This document shows positions 44,900 through 53,709 of a stretch of 64,000 bases of DNA, piece by piece. The stretch is from an uncultured Aquimarina sp. GTDB taxonomy: Bacteria > Bacteroidota > Bacteroidia > Flavobacteriales > Flavobacteriaceae. The first letter of the stretch is position 1. Each line of letters begins with the position of its first letter. The notes under the pieces were generated by a model. It saw nothing but the letters and a program-made list of their open reading frames with translations, made no database searches and was not told where the DNA came from. The position numbers and the translations under genes were made by a program. The stretch is from the NCBI GenBank assembly GCA_947498935.1, contig CANMMM010000018.1, positions 45,937-109,936 on the forward strand, read 5' to 3'.

Positions 44900-45697
44900 T
44901 TACTCTTCTGATGTTATTTTAGGAAGGATTTGACCATCCTTCCACTCTAATTCTCGAATCGTTTTATGTATCTCTACCCAATTTGCCTCCTCATTCATAT
45001 ATTCTTCTCTTTCCTTGGTATAGACAATTTTATTGGGTACGCCATTTTTATCTTCTGGAAAAATTAAACTTTCTGCAAACCAGTATATCCCTGCGTCTGA
45101 AATTTCAGCTACTTCAAATACTTTTTTCAGTTCATTGTTTGTCTGAAAATAGTAAATGCCACCTTCATCTACACCACAGGATTCGGAAATATAGCTGATA
45201 TACAATATGCTGTCTACTCCATTAACCCCTCTATCATCATGAAGTTCTATCAAAAATCTATTGGTCTGTAGTAATGTTGTAGCTTCATTGATCTCACCGC
45301 CTTTTTGAAGCGATCGTATTATAATTGAATATTGCTCTTCACTCTTTTGGTACGTAAAATAAAATTGGTGTGTATTGTTTTCTTTTTTCTCTAACGATAG
45401 TAAGCCTCCTAGAACATAACCTATTTGATCGCCATACTGTACTTTATAAAAATGAGATGCTATACCATTGTAGGGAACTGTTTTATCTGTTTTATCGATA
45501 ACAGTAATTGCGGTTCCGATCTTTAACAATGCTAACACATCTGATGTTAGGTTCGGACGATTTCTGAATTGCACATTATCGCCAAACAAGTAATACTTTA
45601 CTCCATTTTGGAAATCAGCATATGGAGAATGATATGCTATACTTTGCGCTAAGGCAAAATGTGTGATGAATACTACTACAATGAGTATTTTATGCAT
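44900..45697 (-). CDS. Exported SH3-domain protein, 265 aa
   Basis: A signal peptide (MHKILIVVVFITHFALAQ) is followed by a bacterial SH3-like fold at about residues 30-105: NVQFRNRPNLTSDVLALLKI, GTAITVIDKTDKTVPYNGI, FYKVQYGDQIGYVLGGLLS. The rest (110-265) is a beta-rich domain ending TIRELEWKDGQILPKI. Bacterial SH3 domains often bind cell-wall peptides or other ligands. Placed just upstream of the type VI cargo operon on the same strand, it could belong to the same accessory unit, but nothing proves this. Confidence 0.8.
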   Translation of the reverse strand: MHKILIVVVFITHFALAQSIAYHSPYADFQNGVKYYLFGDNVQFRNRPNLTSDVLALLKIGTAITVIDKTDKTVPYNGIASHFYKVQYGDQIGYVLGGLLSLEKKENNTHQFYFTYQKSEEQYSIIIRSLQKGGEINEATTLLQTNRFLIELHDDRGVNGVDSILYISYISESCGVDEGGIYYFQTNNELKKVFEVAEISDAGIYWFAESLIFPEDKNGVPNKIVYTKEREEYMNEEANWVEIHKTIRELEWKDGQILPKITSEE

Positions 45698-45710
45698 ACG
45701 TATTATTAAA

Positions 45711-45828
45711 AATTGGTTTATACTTCTTACAATTTACTATAAAAACGATTTGAATGCACTAATTTTATCATCTTTGAATTCCGTAGCGATGCTATGTAAC
45801 GGTGAAATCAAAAAAGTTCAAACCTCTC
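45711..45828 (+). repeat. Repeat B, copy B8, left flank of the BNR gene
   Basis: AATTGGTTTATACTTCTTAC, the CTATAAAAACGAT block, TTCCGTAGCGATGCTATGTAA, and the end GAAATCAAAAAAGTTCAAAC are present, with a short internal deletion. It continues into CCTCTCTATACTAACATAAG and TGTCTTTACGCTGTAAAATG, which also follow copy B9 on the other side of the BNR gene. Confidence 0.8.
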
Positions 45829-45988
45829 TATACTAACATAAGTGTCTTTACGCTGTAAAATGTTACCCTATTTTTGTATCTAATTTACTTTCCCTTAGAT
45901 TTTCACCTTTTTTTGACATACTGATTTTTAACAATTTGCAAATATATAAAACTATTTTTTCGCAAAGTATATGTTACTGAAACAGGTA

Positions 45989-48900
45989 TCATTCTATTAG
46001 TACTTTTTTAATGCCCTTATTATTACCTGTTACTTCAAAAAGATAAATTCCTTTTTCTACATCAGATATATCTACAGTTATGTCTTTATCGATTATTGGC
46101 ATTGTTTTAATGCTTCGTCCGCTTATGTCGTATATAATAAGCTTACTACCTTTGCTCGGTACTTGATGAAGCTGTAAGTTTGTATACTGATCAGAAGGAT
46201 TAGGTGCTATTACAAAACTATCTTCTTTCTTCAGTACTGTACTGCTCTTATCTTTATTATTTTTTGACAATGAAAGTGTGGTATTTATAAAATCCTGAGT
46301 CGTTACTAAACTCCAATTACTTTTATTATGCGCAAGGCGCAACATACTTGGGTATTTTGGACGCACTTTAGTATATTGATAATCCTTTTTATAAGCTATT
46401 ATCTGTTCTATATTATTAGTATCTTTTACAAGGTTTATAGTATCTTCTGGCCAGTTTTTCATGTAGCTATCATAACCTCCTTTTTCTGTGAATTTTTGAT
46501 GACTCAACTGGTAATTCATATAAAGGTTATTATTCCTGTCCATTGAAATTGTCTGATACCATTTATGATAATTAGTTTCGTGAGGACGTACTAAACTAGT
46601 AATCCTAGACCAATCAGAACGATCGTCATCTTTGGTCATCAAAGCTATTCTGAATTCAAAATTAATACCTGACCATCTTGTGATGCAGTACAATCTATCA
46701 TTTTTCCCACATATTAGTGAATTATATGTATGTCCGTCTTTATTACTTTCTGATCCAAATGGTTTGATTTTTTCCCACTGATTATCGATTGCATATGCTT
46801 TTTTTGACCTCGTATATTTTAGCGCTTTATCATGATGCCCGCTTAGAACCGCATGAAGAACCCCTTTACTATCTATCACTAAAGAACCATAATTATGTCC
46901 ATCAGCTCCATCAGTTTTTGGGTTTATTACTTTATTATTTTCACCAGCATAACCTACAAATTCACTATCGTTTTTATTAATAATACTAGGTAACTTTTGA
47001 GTTCTATCTATTTTGTGAACATAAGTTGCATTACCATCTTGAGTTTGTCCAGTTTCATATCTTTTACTATATATCAGATATGTGGTATCTTTTTTAGTGA
47101 CAACTTGTGATGGAACAGCAGAATGTGTAACACCAATGTGAGCACTTTTGATAACTCCATAGTCTTTATATTTCAATACATTTCCATCTTTTTCGAAAAT
47201 ATTAATCCCTATGTCTTTTACTACGGTATCTCTACTTGATTTTGATGTTAACAGAATTGGTGGATATTGTAATTCGTTATGAGCTTGCTTGCTTTCCCAT
47301 AAGCCAAGTTGCCATTTTTCATCATTCTTATCGAGTTGCAGAACTTTCCACGTTCTACATTTATCTAATGAATAAAGTACAATATTATTTTTAATACTCG
47401 CGTCATCAATCTTCACATACGTATATGCCCAATCACTATCGTCAAAAATAATTCTGGTATCTATACTTTCATTATGATCAAACTTACCATTCCATTCTGG
47501 AAAATATTTTTTTATGGATTTTGTGAAATCTAATCTCATCCATTGTCCATTTTCAATAGTTTGTACATAGCCTTCTTTTCTGATGTATGGTACGTTTTTA
47601 CTATCGAAACTAACTGGCCCTGGAATAAAATTTGGATCATAATCGAATAGCTTATATTCTGTTTGAGAATATCTTTCGTACTTTATTGGAGTGGTTACAG
47701 AAGTAGGGAGTTCTTTATAGTTATTGATTTTGGAGATTACGTCTTGGCTCAGCGTTTTATTATTGTAAATCCTTACATCATCTAAAAGAATCTCTGATGT
47801 TGCATTATGTTGTTCATCACCTATGATTAATTGGTCTACTCCATACCAAGGCTCAAAATCAAAGTTATTTTCTGCATCTAAAATACCGTTTTTAAATATT
47901 TTTATTGTCTTAGTCGCATTATCTACTGTGATAATAACGTTTGTCCATTTGTTTACTGTTATAGTAGTAGAACTTACTGATTGATAGCTGTGCCCCCAGA
48001 GATGAAATCGAATCTGCCCATTAGGAAGTAGGGTTACTTGGTATTGGTTTTTTGTTTCCCTTTTTTTCAATATTGTATAAGAAGAAGATGGTAGTTTTTG
48101 GTTTGGCTTTATCCAAAAGCTAAGTGAATATGATTTAGTATTTGAAGTTTCTACATTGTTTATCGAAATATAATTCAACGCATTTTCTTCTAGCTTCAAT
48201 GCAGAATACCCAATTTTTCCAGGCACAGTGGCTAAGATCCGGTTCATCCTACCATCTTTATACCCACGGAAATCTTTTATAATAGTTCTATACTCATCAT
48301 TTTCAGGTTTGGTTTGATATTCATCAAATTTCCATCTATGGTTGGCTTCTGGATTTTTATTCGCTAAAGTTTGGATTTCATCGTATAGTATAACTCTTCC
48401 TCCATTGATCCTGAAATCATCTATAGCTCCTTTTAAGCACCACTTTTCATCCTCTTCATCATCTTCTTTTTTCTTTTCTAAAATTTTATTCCCAAAAACG
48501 ATTGTACTTGACACCGTATTTGGTGTAAAATAAAATGGTTCTTTATTGATTTGCACCCCATCTAAATACATCGTTATATGTCTATTTCCAACCTTATTGG
48601 AAACAGTAATTGTAATATGTGACCATTTATTACAAGGTATTTGCTGATTACTAACTACATTCGTGAAATTGTAAGAATTCTGATCAAAAAGATAAAATTC
48701 TAATTCATTAAAATCATTGATAAAAATCTGAAATTGATCATTCTCTTTTCGTTTCGCTGCTATAAAATACTCTTCCCCTGATATAGGTGAGGAACTTATA
48801 TACACCCAAAAAGAAATAGAATAGCTACCTGTTTTCCCTAAGCTTACCTCTTCGCTATAAGGAAATTGAGTTACTTTGTGAAAAGAAATTGCTCTATCAA

Positions 48901-49072
48901 TTTTACCAGGAATGAACATGGTAGGATTTGTATTTTTTAGTGTTGTAGCATACCCTGCTGTATAAATAACTTGATTGTCATTGAATTGCCAATGATAATC
49001 TTGTGATTGAATCAACGCTGTTACAAAAGAAGTAATGGCTAGAAATAAGATGTTCTTAAAATTTGATTTCAT
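45989..49072 (-). CDS. LamG/BNR beta-propeller protein exported by T9SS
   Basis: A 1027-aa secreted protein. Signal peptide MKSNFKNILFLAITSFVTALIQSQ. Two concanavalin/LamG domains (about 30-230 and 240-450; KTGSYSISFWVYISS and TKSYSLSFWIKPN). A BNR-4-type propeller (about 500-940) contains DGADGHNYGSLVIDSKGVLH, AVLSGHHDKALKYTRSKK and GHTYNSLICGKNDRLYCITRW. A type A T9SS sorting domain closes it (about 950-1027: IAPNPSDQYTNLQL, YDISGRSIKTM, GIYLFEV). The propeller recalls the seven-bladed ulvan lyases (PL24/PL25), where a conserved His and Tyr act, so a polysaccharide-degrading enzyme is plausible but not shown. It is flanked by direct repeats. Confidence 0.88.
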   Translation of the reverse strand: MKSNFKNILFLAITSFVTALIQSQDYHWQFNDNQVIYTAGYATTLKNTNPTMFIPGKIDRAISFHKVTQFPYSEEVSLGKTGSYSISFWVYISSSPISGEEYFIAAKRKENDQFQIFINDFNELEFYLFDQNSYNFTNVVSNQQIPCNKWSHITITVSNKVGNRHITMYLDGVQINKEPFYFTPNTVSSTIVFGNKILEKKKEDDEEDEKWCLKGAIDDFRINGGRVILYDEIQTLANKNPEANHRWKFDEYQTKPENDEYRTIIKDFRGYKDGRMNRILATVPGKIGYSALKLEENALNYISINNVETSNTKSYSLSFWIKPNQKLPSSSYTILKKRETKNQYQVTLLPNGQIRFHLWGHSYQSVSSTTITVNKWTNVIITVDNATKTIKIFKNGILDAENNFDFEPWYGVDQLIIGDEQHNATSEILLDDVRIYNNKTLSQDVISKINNYKELPTSVTTPIKYERYSQTEYKLFDYDPNFIPGPVSFDSKNVPYIRKEGYVQTIENGQWMRLDFTKSIKKYFPEWNGKFDHNESIDTRIIFDDSDWAYTYVKIDDASIKNNIVLYSLDKCRTWKVLQLDKNDEKWQLGLWESKQAHNELQYPPILLTSKSSRDTVVKDIGINIFEKDGNVLKYKDYGVIKSAHIGVTHSAVPSQVVTKKDTTYLIYSKRYETGQTQDGNATYVHKIDRTQKLPSIINKNDSEFVGYAGENNKVINPKTDGADGHNYGSLVIDSKGVLHAVLSGHHDKALKYTRSKKAYAIDNQWEKIKPFGSESNKDGHTYNSLICGKNDRLYCITRWSGINFEFRIALMTKDDDRSDWSRITSLVRPHETNYHKWYQTISMDRNNNLYMNYQLSHQKFTEKGGYDSYMKNWPEDTINLVKDTNNIEQIIAYKKDYQYTKVRPKYPSMLRLAHNKSNWSLVTTQDFINTTLSLSKNNKDKSSTVLKKEDSFVIAPNPSDQYTNLQLHQVPSKGSKLIIYDISGRSIKTMPIIDKDITVDISDVEKGIYLFEVTGNNKGIKKVLIE

Positions 49073-49086
49073 ATTATTTTATTGAT

Positions 49087-49246
49087 GAACTCATCTTGAC
49101 TTTTTCTTTTCCCTAAAAAATGACTGAAATCCACCTGTATTACGTTGCTTTTTTTATCCGTAGCGCTACTATAAATTTCAAAAAGTGCCTTATCTAGTTA
49201 AATTTCTTCTCATTTTCGGTCAAAAACGAAAAGTCAAGATGAGTTC
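49087..49246 (+). repeat. Element C2 with 18-bp perfect terminal inverted repeats
   Basis: GAACTCATCTTGACTTTT at the left end and AAAAGTCAAGATGAGTTC at the right end are perfect inverted repeats. The 160-bp interior shares the CCGTAGCGCTACTAT block with family B. It lies 14 bp upstream of the BNR gene start. Confidence 0.88.
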
Positions 49247-49261
49247 GATGATTTCTATTTT

Positions 49262-49420
49262 GAAAAGTGTTTTAAACTTGCAAAATTAGCTAAAAAAACA
49301 ATCTTTGATTCTCAAATGTTATCATCTTTGAATTCTGTATCGCTGCCATACGACTCAAAAAATTACTATATTCGATTATAAAATCTTTGTTTTTCACTAA
49401 AATCAAAAAAGTTCAAACCT
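49262..49420 (+). repeat. Repeat B, copy B9, right flank of the BNR gene
   Basis: Starts GAAAAGTGTTTTAAACTTGC and ends AAATCAAAAAAGTTCAAACC, with the core TTTGAATTCTGTATCGCTGC. The following 50 bp (CTCTCTATACTAATATAAGT, GTCTTTACGCTGTAAAATGT) repeat the sequence after copy B8. Confidence 0.8.
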
Positions 49421-49638
49421 CTCTATACTAATATAAGTGTCTTTACGCTGTAAAATGTTACCCTAAATTTGCTACTTAATTTTATATTTATGTACAACTC
49501 CTCTTCTTCTAGCGCACTGATTGCTCTTAATTTGTAAACACGAAACGTTATTTTACTAAAATCTACACTACAGCAACAGCTACATTCTAATACAATTTTA
49601 ATGAACTACACACTTCTGATGTATTGGATACGATATTT

Positions 49639-49724
49639 GCGTTAGGGATAGGAGCGGCATCCTTTTTGTTTTCTTTTCAAAACAAAAAGATACAGCGGAT
49701 AGCCCGACCCCTGTGGTAACGCCC
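49639..49724 (+). repeat. Dispersed repeat family A, copy A7
   Basis: An 86-bp copy, GCGTTAGGGATAGGAGCGGC ... CAGCGGATAGCCCGACCCCT ...GGTAACGCCC. The hairpin arms are CTTTTTGTTTT and AAAACAAAAAG. The rest of the 49073-49855 gap contains elements C2 and B9 and the DEAD-box gene promoter, and otherwise nothing recognised. Confidence 0.9.
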
Positions 49725-49830
49725 GAATACTGCTAGTAATGGTATATACAAATACTATACAAAGCGTGCATAACTGGCATAAAAATTAAAATCCCCTAGG
49801 TATTGGCTATAATAGACAGATAATAAACCG

Positions 49831-49838
49831 TACCTTTG
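49831..49838 (+). promoter_or_regulatory. -7 element of the DEAD-box helicase gene
   Basis: TACCTTTG, a perfect TAnnTTTG element, 17 bp before the start codon. The nearest TTG upstream is spaced 25 bp, somewhat long. Confidence 0.55.
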
Positions 49839-49855
49839 CGGCTTATTTTAAGCAT

Positions 49856-51601
49856 ATGAACAAATTTGAAGCATTGGGCCTTGGTGAGGCTATTGTAAAA
49901 GCGGTGAATGATATGGGGTTTGAAGCTCCTAGTGAAGTACAGGAAAAAGCAATCCCTATCCTACTTGATGAAGATACTGATATTGTAGCACTGGCGCAGA
50001 CGGGTACAGGAAAAACGGCTGCTTTTGGTTTTCCGCTGATCGAGAAAGTAGATCATACCAGTAAAATTACTCAGGGATTGATCCTCTCTCCTACTCGCGA
50101 GTTATGCTTGCAAATTGCTAATGAGCTTAAAAATTATTCTAAATACATCAAAGGACTCCGCACGGTAGCGGTATATGGTGGGGCTAGTATTCATGATCAA
50201 TCTAAGGAGATCAAACGAGGGGCACAGATTATTGTAGCGACTCCTGGTCGAATGCAAGATATGATCAACCGAAGAATGGTAGATATTAGCAACATAGGCT
50301 ATTGTGTACTGGATGAGGCAGATGAGATGCTGAATATGGGGTTCTACGAGGATATTAATGCGATTTTATCGCACACGCCTGATGAAAAAAGTACTTGGTT
50401 GTTTTCTGCAACAATGCCTAAAGAGGTGGCTACAATCGCCAAACGTTTTATGCAGACGCCTAAGGAAATTACTGTAGGACATAAGAATACAGGATCTAAG
50501 AATGTATCACATGAGTATTATGTAGTGAATTCTAGGGATCGTTATGCGGCTCTAAAACGATTGGCAGATGCGAATCCTGATATTTTTTCGGTAATTTTTT
50601 GTCGTACGAAACGCGATACGCAAAAAGTGGCTGAACAACTGATAGGGGATGGATACAACGCTGCGGCGCTGCATGGTGATTTGAGCCAGAATCAGCGTGA
50701 TCTAGTGATGAAGAGCTTTAGAAACCGACAGATACAAATGTTAGTGGCTACGGATGTGGCTGCTAGGGGAATCGATGTTGATGATGTGACACATGTGATC
50801 AATTATCAATTACCTGATGAGATAGAAACGTATACACACCGTAGTGGTAGAACGGGACGTGCTGGAAAAAGTGGGGTGTCTATGGTGATCGTTTCTAAGA
50901 GTGAAATTAGAAAGATTAAATCGGTAGAACGCATTATTAAAAAAGCGTTTGAGAAAAAAGAAATTCCGAGCGGTGAGGAAATCTGTCAAGTACAGTTATT
51001 CCACCTAGCAAATGATATTGCCAAAGCGGAGATTAATCATGAAATCGATGCTTATTTACCTTCTATTAATGAGGTGTTGGAAGACTTTTCTAAAGAGGAA
51101 TTGATTAAGAAATTCTTTTCTGTAGAGTTTTCTCGTTTTCATAATTATTACAAGAAGGCTAAAGATCTTAACGCAGTTCGAGAAGATAGCCGAGGTGGTT
51201 CTAAAAATGGAAGTACTCGCTATTTTATAAATGTGGGAGAGAAAGATGGATTTGATTGGATGACGCTGAAAGACTTCTTAAAAGAAAACTTAGATCTTGG
51301 TAGAGATGATGTGAATCGCGTAGATGTAAAGGAGAGTTTTTCGTTCTTTAACACGGATAGTGAACACCAAGATAAGGTATTGGAGGTCTTTGAAAGCTTT
51401 GTCTTAGAGGGTAGAAACGTAAATATAGAAATTTCTAAAGATAGCGGTCGTAATCGTGGACGTCGTGGTAGAGATGGCGGTTTTAAAGGAAAACGTAGAA
51501 GCGATGGATTTAAACCTAGAGGAAGAGGAGGACGCGACCGTAATGATGATCGTGGTGGAAATGGTAGAAGAGATCGTAAAAAACGTAATGACCGTAGATA
51601 A
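49856..51601 (+). CDS. DEAD-box RNA helicase, DeaD/CsdA type
   Basis: An ATP-dependent RNA helicase of 581 aa, likely acting in ribosome assembly or cold-shock RNA remodelling. Motifs in order: Q motif GFEAPSEVQEKAIP, motif I AQTGTGKT, GG and TPGR, motif II VLDEADEM, motif III SAT, then ARGIDV and HRSGRTGRAG (motifs V and VI). A DbpA-type RNA-binding domain follows (about 450-530; GEKDGFDWMTLKDFLKENL). The tail (about 535-581) is an Arg/Gly/Asp-rich RGG-like sequence, probably a disordered RNA-binding region. Monocistronic. Confidence 0.95.
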   Translation: MNKFEALGLGEAIVKAVNDMGFEAPSEVQEKAIPILLDEDTDIVALAQTGTGKTAAFGFPLIEKVDHTSKITQGLILSPTRELCLQIANELKNYSKYIKGLRTVAVYGGASIHDQSKEIKRGAQIIVATPGRMQDMINRRMVDISNIGYCVLDEADEMLNMGFYEDINAILSHTPDEKSTWLFSATMPKEVATIAKRFMQTPKEITVGHKNTGSKNVSHEYYVVNSRDRYAALKRLADANPDIFSVIFCRTKRDTQKVAEQLIGDGYNAAALHGDLSQNQRDLVMKSFRNRQIQMLVATDVAARGIDVDDVTHVINYQLPDEIETYTHRSGRTGRAGKSGVSMVIVSKSEIRKIKSVERIIKKAFEKKEIPSGEEICQVQLFHLANDIAKAEINHEIDAYLPSINEVLEDFSKEELIKKFFSVEFSRFHNYYKKAKDLNAVREDSRGGSKNGSTRYFINVGEKDGFDWMTLKDFLKENLDLGRDDVNRVDVKESFSFFNTDSEHQDKVLEVFESFVLEGRNVNIEISKDSGRNRGRRGRDGGFKGKRRSDGFKPRGRGGRDRNDDRGGNGRRDRKKRNDRR

Positions 51602-51608
51602 GGCCTAT

Positions 51609-51873
51609 GAAGTGATTTAAACTTTTTATAATTTGCTATAAATAATTAGGTATTTTATTTCTTGGGCTTGATTTTTATGTTATGTTCGTATTTATAAAGC
51701 GTCTTATATACATAGAAGCGATGTCAACTTTTTTAATTTTAGCGAAAAACGATCTTTTGTACTCAATTTTTACAATTTTTGAGTTTCGTAGTGCTACTAT
51801 GTAACAAAAAACCACTGTATTTGATCACAAAATCTTTGTTTTTCGCTAAAATTAAAAAAGTTTAAACCACTTC
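51609..51873 (+). repeat. Repeat B, copy B10, interrupted by 106 bp
   Basis: The ends GAAGTGATTTAAACTTTTT and AAAAAGTTTAAACCACTTC are intact and well matched. Between CTATAAA (ending 51642) and ACGATCTTTT (starting 51749) there are about 106 extra bases. The end of the insert (GTCAACTTTTTTAATTTTAG, CGAAAA) resembles the inverted right end of family B, so a partial copy may have inserted into a complete one. Confidence 0.75.
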
Positions 51874-51895
51874 ATATAGTTGATTGTATCGTATT

Positions 51896-52708
51896 ATGCA
51901 TAGAACATTGAATCCTTTTAAAATTAGTATTTCCTTTAGTATCATGATACTTTTGAGTTTGACTGTCATGTCTCAGGAGCAAACTACTGACACCATAGCG
52001 AAACCTGAACCTAGTATGGTAGCGGGTACGGTATTAAATGCTGCTACGGATGGTAAACTCCAAAGTGTACATATTGTAAACTTAAGCCAAGTGATTGGTA
52101 CAATCTCTGATAAAAAAGGAAATTTTAGTATCAAAGCCGAGGTCAATGATACGCTGTATTTTTCGTATATCGGTTATAAATCGCTACGGGTGCGTGTGAC
52201 CAATGACTGGAAGAAATTTGGTGATGTAAAAATTAAAATGACTGAATTGGGAATCGCACTAGAGGAAGTAGTGGTGGCTGATGTACAACTCACAGGTTAT
52301 TTAGAAATTGATGCGAAGAAAATTCCTATTTATAATAATTACAGGTACAGCATTTCTGGATTAAATAGCGCGTATGAAGGTGGAAATAAACAACCTGGTG
52401 CTGTGAATAAAGTGTTAGGAGCTATCTTTAATCCTGCAGATTTTTTATATAATATTTTTAGCAAACGCTCTAAGGAATTGCGTAAACTGCGTAAGATGAA
52501 AAAGGATGATGAAATCCGAAATCTGCTAGAATCTAAATTTGATAGAGCTACTTTATCTGCCTTACTACACGTAGAACGCGTGGATATAGATGAGATTTTG
52601 CGTAATTGTAATTATTCTGTGGATTTTATAAAGTTTGCTAATGATCTACAGATACTGGATGCTATTAGTGATTGTTATGAAGAGTATAAAATACTGGATC
52701 GTAATTAG
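51896..52708 (+). CDS. Exported protein with carboxypeptidase-regulatory-like domain
   Basis: A 270-aa exported protein. The ATG at 51896-51898 is chosen; the frame has an upstream TTG inside the end of repeat B10. Signal region ISFSIMILLSLTVMSQ. A CarboxypepD_reg-like beta-sandwich (about 40-125) shows AGTVLNAATDGKLQSVHIVN, GTISDKKGNFSIKAEVNDTL, FSYIGYKSLRVRV and a plug-entry-like LEEVVVADV end, as in TonB-dependent receptors but without receptor barrel. The C-terminal half is helical (KRSKELRKLRKMKKDDEIRN). Possibly a periplasmic protein of the family often found beside T9SS or TonB genes. Confidence 0.8.
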   Translation: MHRTLNPFKISISFSIMILLSLTVMSQEQTTDTIAKPEPSMVAGTVLNAATDGKLQSVHIVNLSQVIGTISDKKGNFSIKAEVNDTLYFSYIGYKSLRVRVTNDWKKFGDVKIKMTELGIALEEVVVADVQLTGYLEIDAKKIPIYNNYRYSISGLNSAYEGGNKQPGAVNKVLGAIFNPADFLYNIFSKRSKELRKLRKMKKDDEIRNLLESKFDRATLSALLHVERVDIDEILRNCNYSVDFIKFANDLQILDAISDCYEEYKILDRN

Positions 52709-52770
52709 TGATTCATGATTCACTGGTATAGGCTCTTATAGACATCATATGCAAGCTATTTTTTGAAACC

Positions 52771-53436
52771 ATGGTAGATAGAGAACTGTTAACATATTTA
52801 GAGTCTTTCCTTACTCCTAGAAGACGTGGTTTAAACCAACAAACGATTACACAACGTACCGATCATTTTACAGTAGCGATTGAGGATGTGTATCAACTGC
52901 ATAATACGAGTGCCGTAATTCGTAGTTGTGATATCTTTGGGGTGCAAAATGTACATGTAATCGAAGAGATTAATGCCAAGCGGATTGATAGAGAAATCGC
53001 TATGGGTGCCCAAAAATGGGTAGATGTACATCGCTATAGTACGACCAAGAAATGTATTGAACATTTGCAATCGAAAGGGTATCAAATTGTGGCAACTACT
53101 CCGCATGATGATTCTGTACAACTCAAAGATTTTGATATCAATACACCTGCTGCTTTTTTCTTTGGACAAGAACAACATGGATTAAGTGATTTGGTGTTGG
53201 ATGCTGCGGATAGTAAATTACACATACCTATGGTAGGATTTACTGAGAGTTTAAATATCTCGGTATCTGCGGCTATTATTTTACAATCTGTAACGAACCG
53301 ATTACGCAATTCTACACTTCCTTGGAGATTATCGGAGGAACAGCAACTACAAAAACGTATGGATTGGGCGAAAAAGGTGATTAAAAGTCATCAAAAAATC
53401 ATTGATCGATATTATGATGAACGTGCTCAATCTTAA
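52771..53436 (+). CDS. trmH: tRNA (guanosine-2'-O-)-methyltransferase TrmH
   Basis: A 221-aa SPOUT (SpoU) methyltransferase that methylates the 2'-O of G18 in tRNA. The three SpoU motifs are visible: HNTSAVIRSCDIFGVQNVHV (motif 1), FFFGQEQHGLSDLVLDAAD (motif 2) and IPMVGFTESLNISVSAAII (motif 3), with the trefoil-knot SAM site between motifs 2 and 3. N- and C-terminal helices (RRGLNQQTITQRTDHFT and QKRMDWAKKVIKSHQKIIDR) match the TrmH branch. It lies 62 bp after the preceding gene. Confidence 0.93.
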   Translation: MVDRELLTYLESFLTPRRRGLNQQTITQRTDHFTVAIEDVYQLHNTSAVIRSCDIFGVQNVHVIEEINAKRIDREIAMGAQKWVDVHRYSTTKKCIEHLQSKGYQIVATTPHDDSVQLKDFDINTPAAFFFGQEQHGLSDLVLDAADSKLHIPMVGFTESLNISVSAAIILQSVTNRLRNSTLPWRLSEEQQLQKRMDWAKKVIKSHQKIIDRYYDERAQS

Positions 53437-53444
53437 CTAAAAGA

Positions 53445-53481
53445 GAGTCTCCTGATCGTTACCCTTCGATACAGGAGACTC
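53445..53481 (+). terminator. Hairpin after trmH
   Basis: GAGTCTCCTG pairs perfectly with CAGGAGACTC across a 17-nt loop, 9 bp past the stop. There is no following T-run, so it is a candidate transcript end or stabiliser rather than a proven terminator. The remaining DNA to 53709 shows nothing. Confidence 0.5.
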
Positions 53482-53709
53482 ATGTCAATCCAACTCAAAA
53501 TAAGCTATCAAAATTGTTTTCTACTAGTTTTTTATCGCCATCGTTCTATTTAATTCGCTTTATGCAATAGACAATCTATATAGTTTTGAGCTTCTGCTAG
53601 TACTATAAACTATTCAAGTAGGTCTGATTGACACTTTACTGAATCTGTTTTCTTTTTTTGAGAACTATCTGTATTCCAATAGTACATTCGTTATGTTTTA
53701 GTTTACAAC

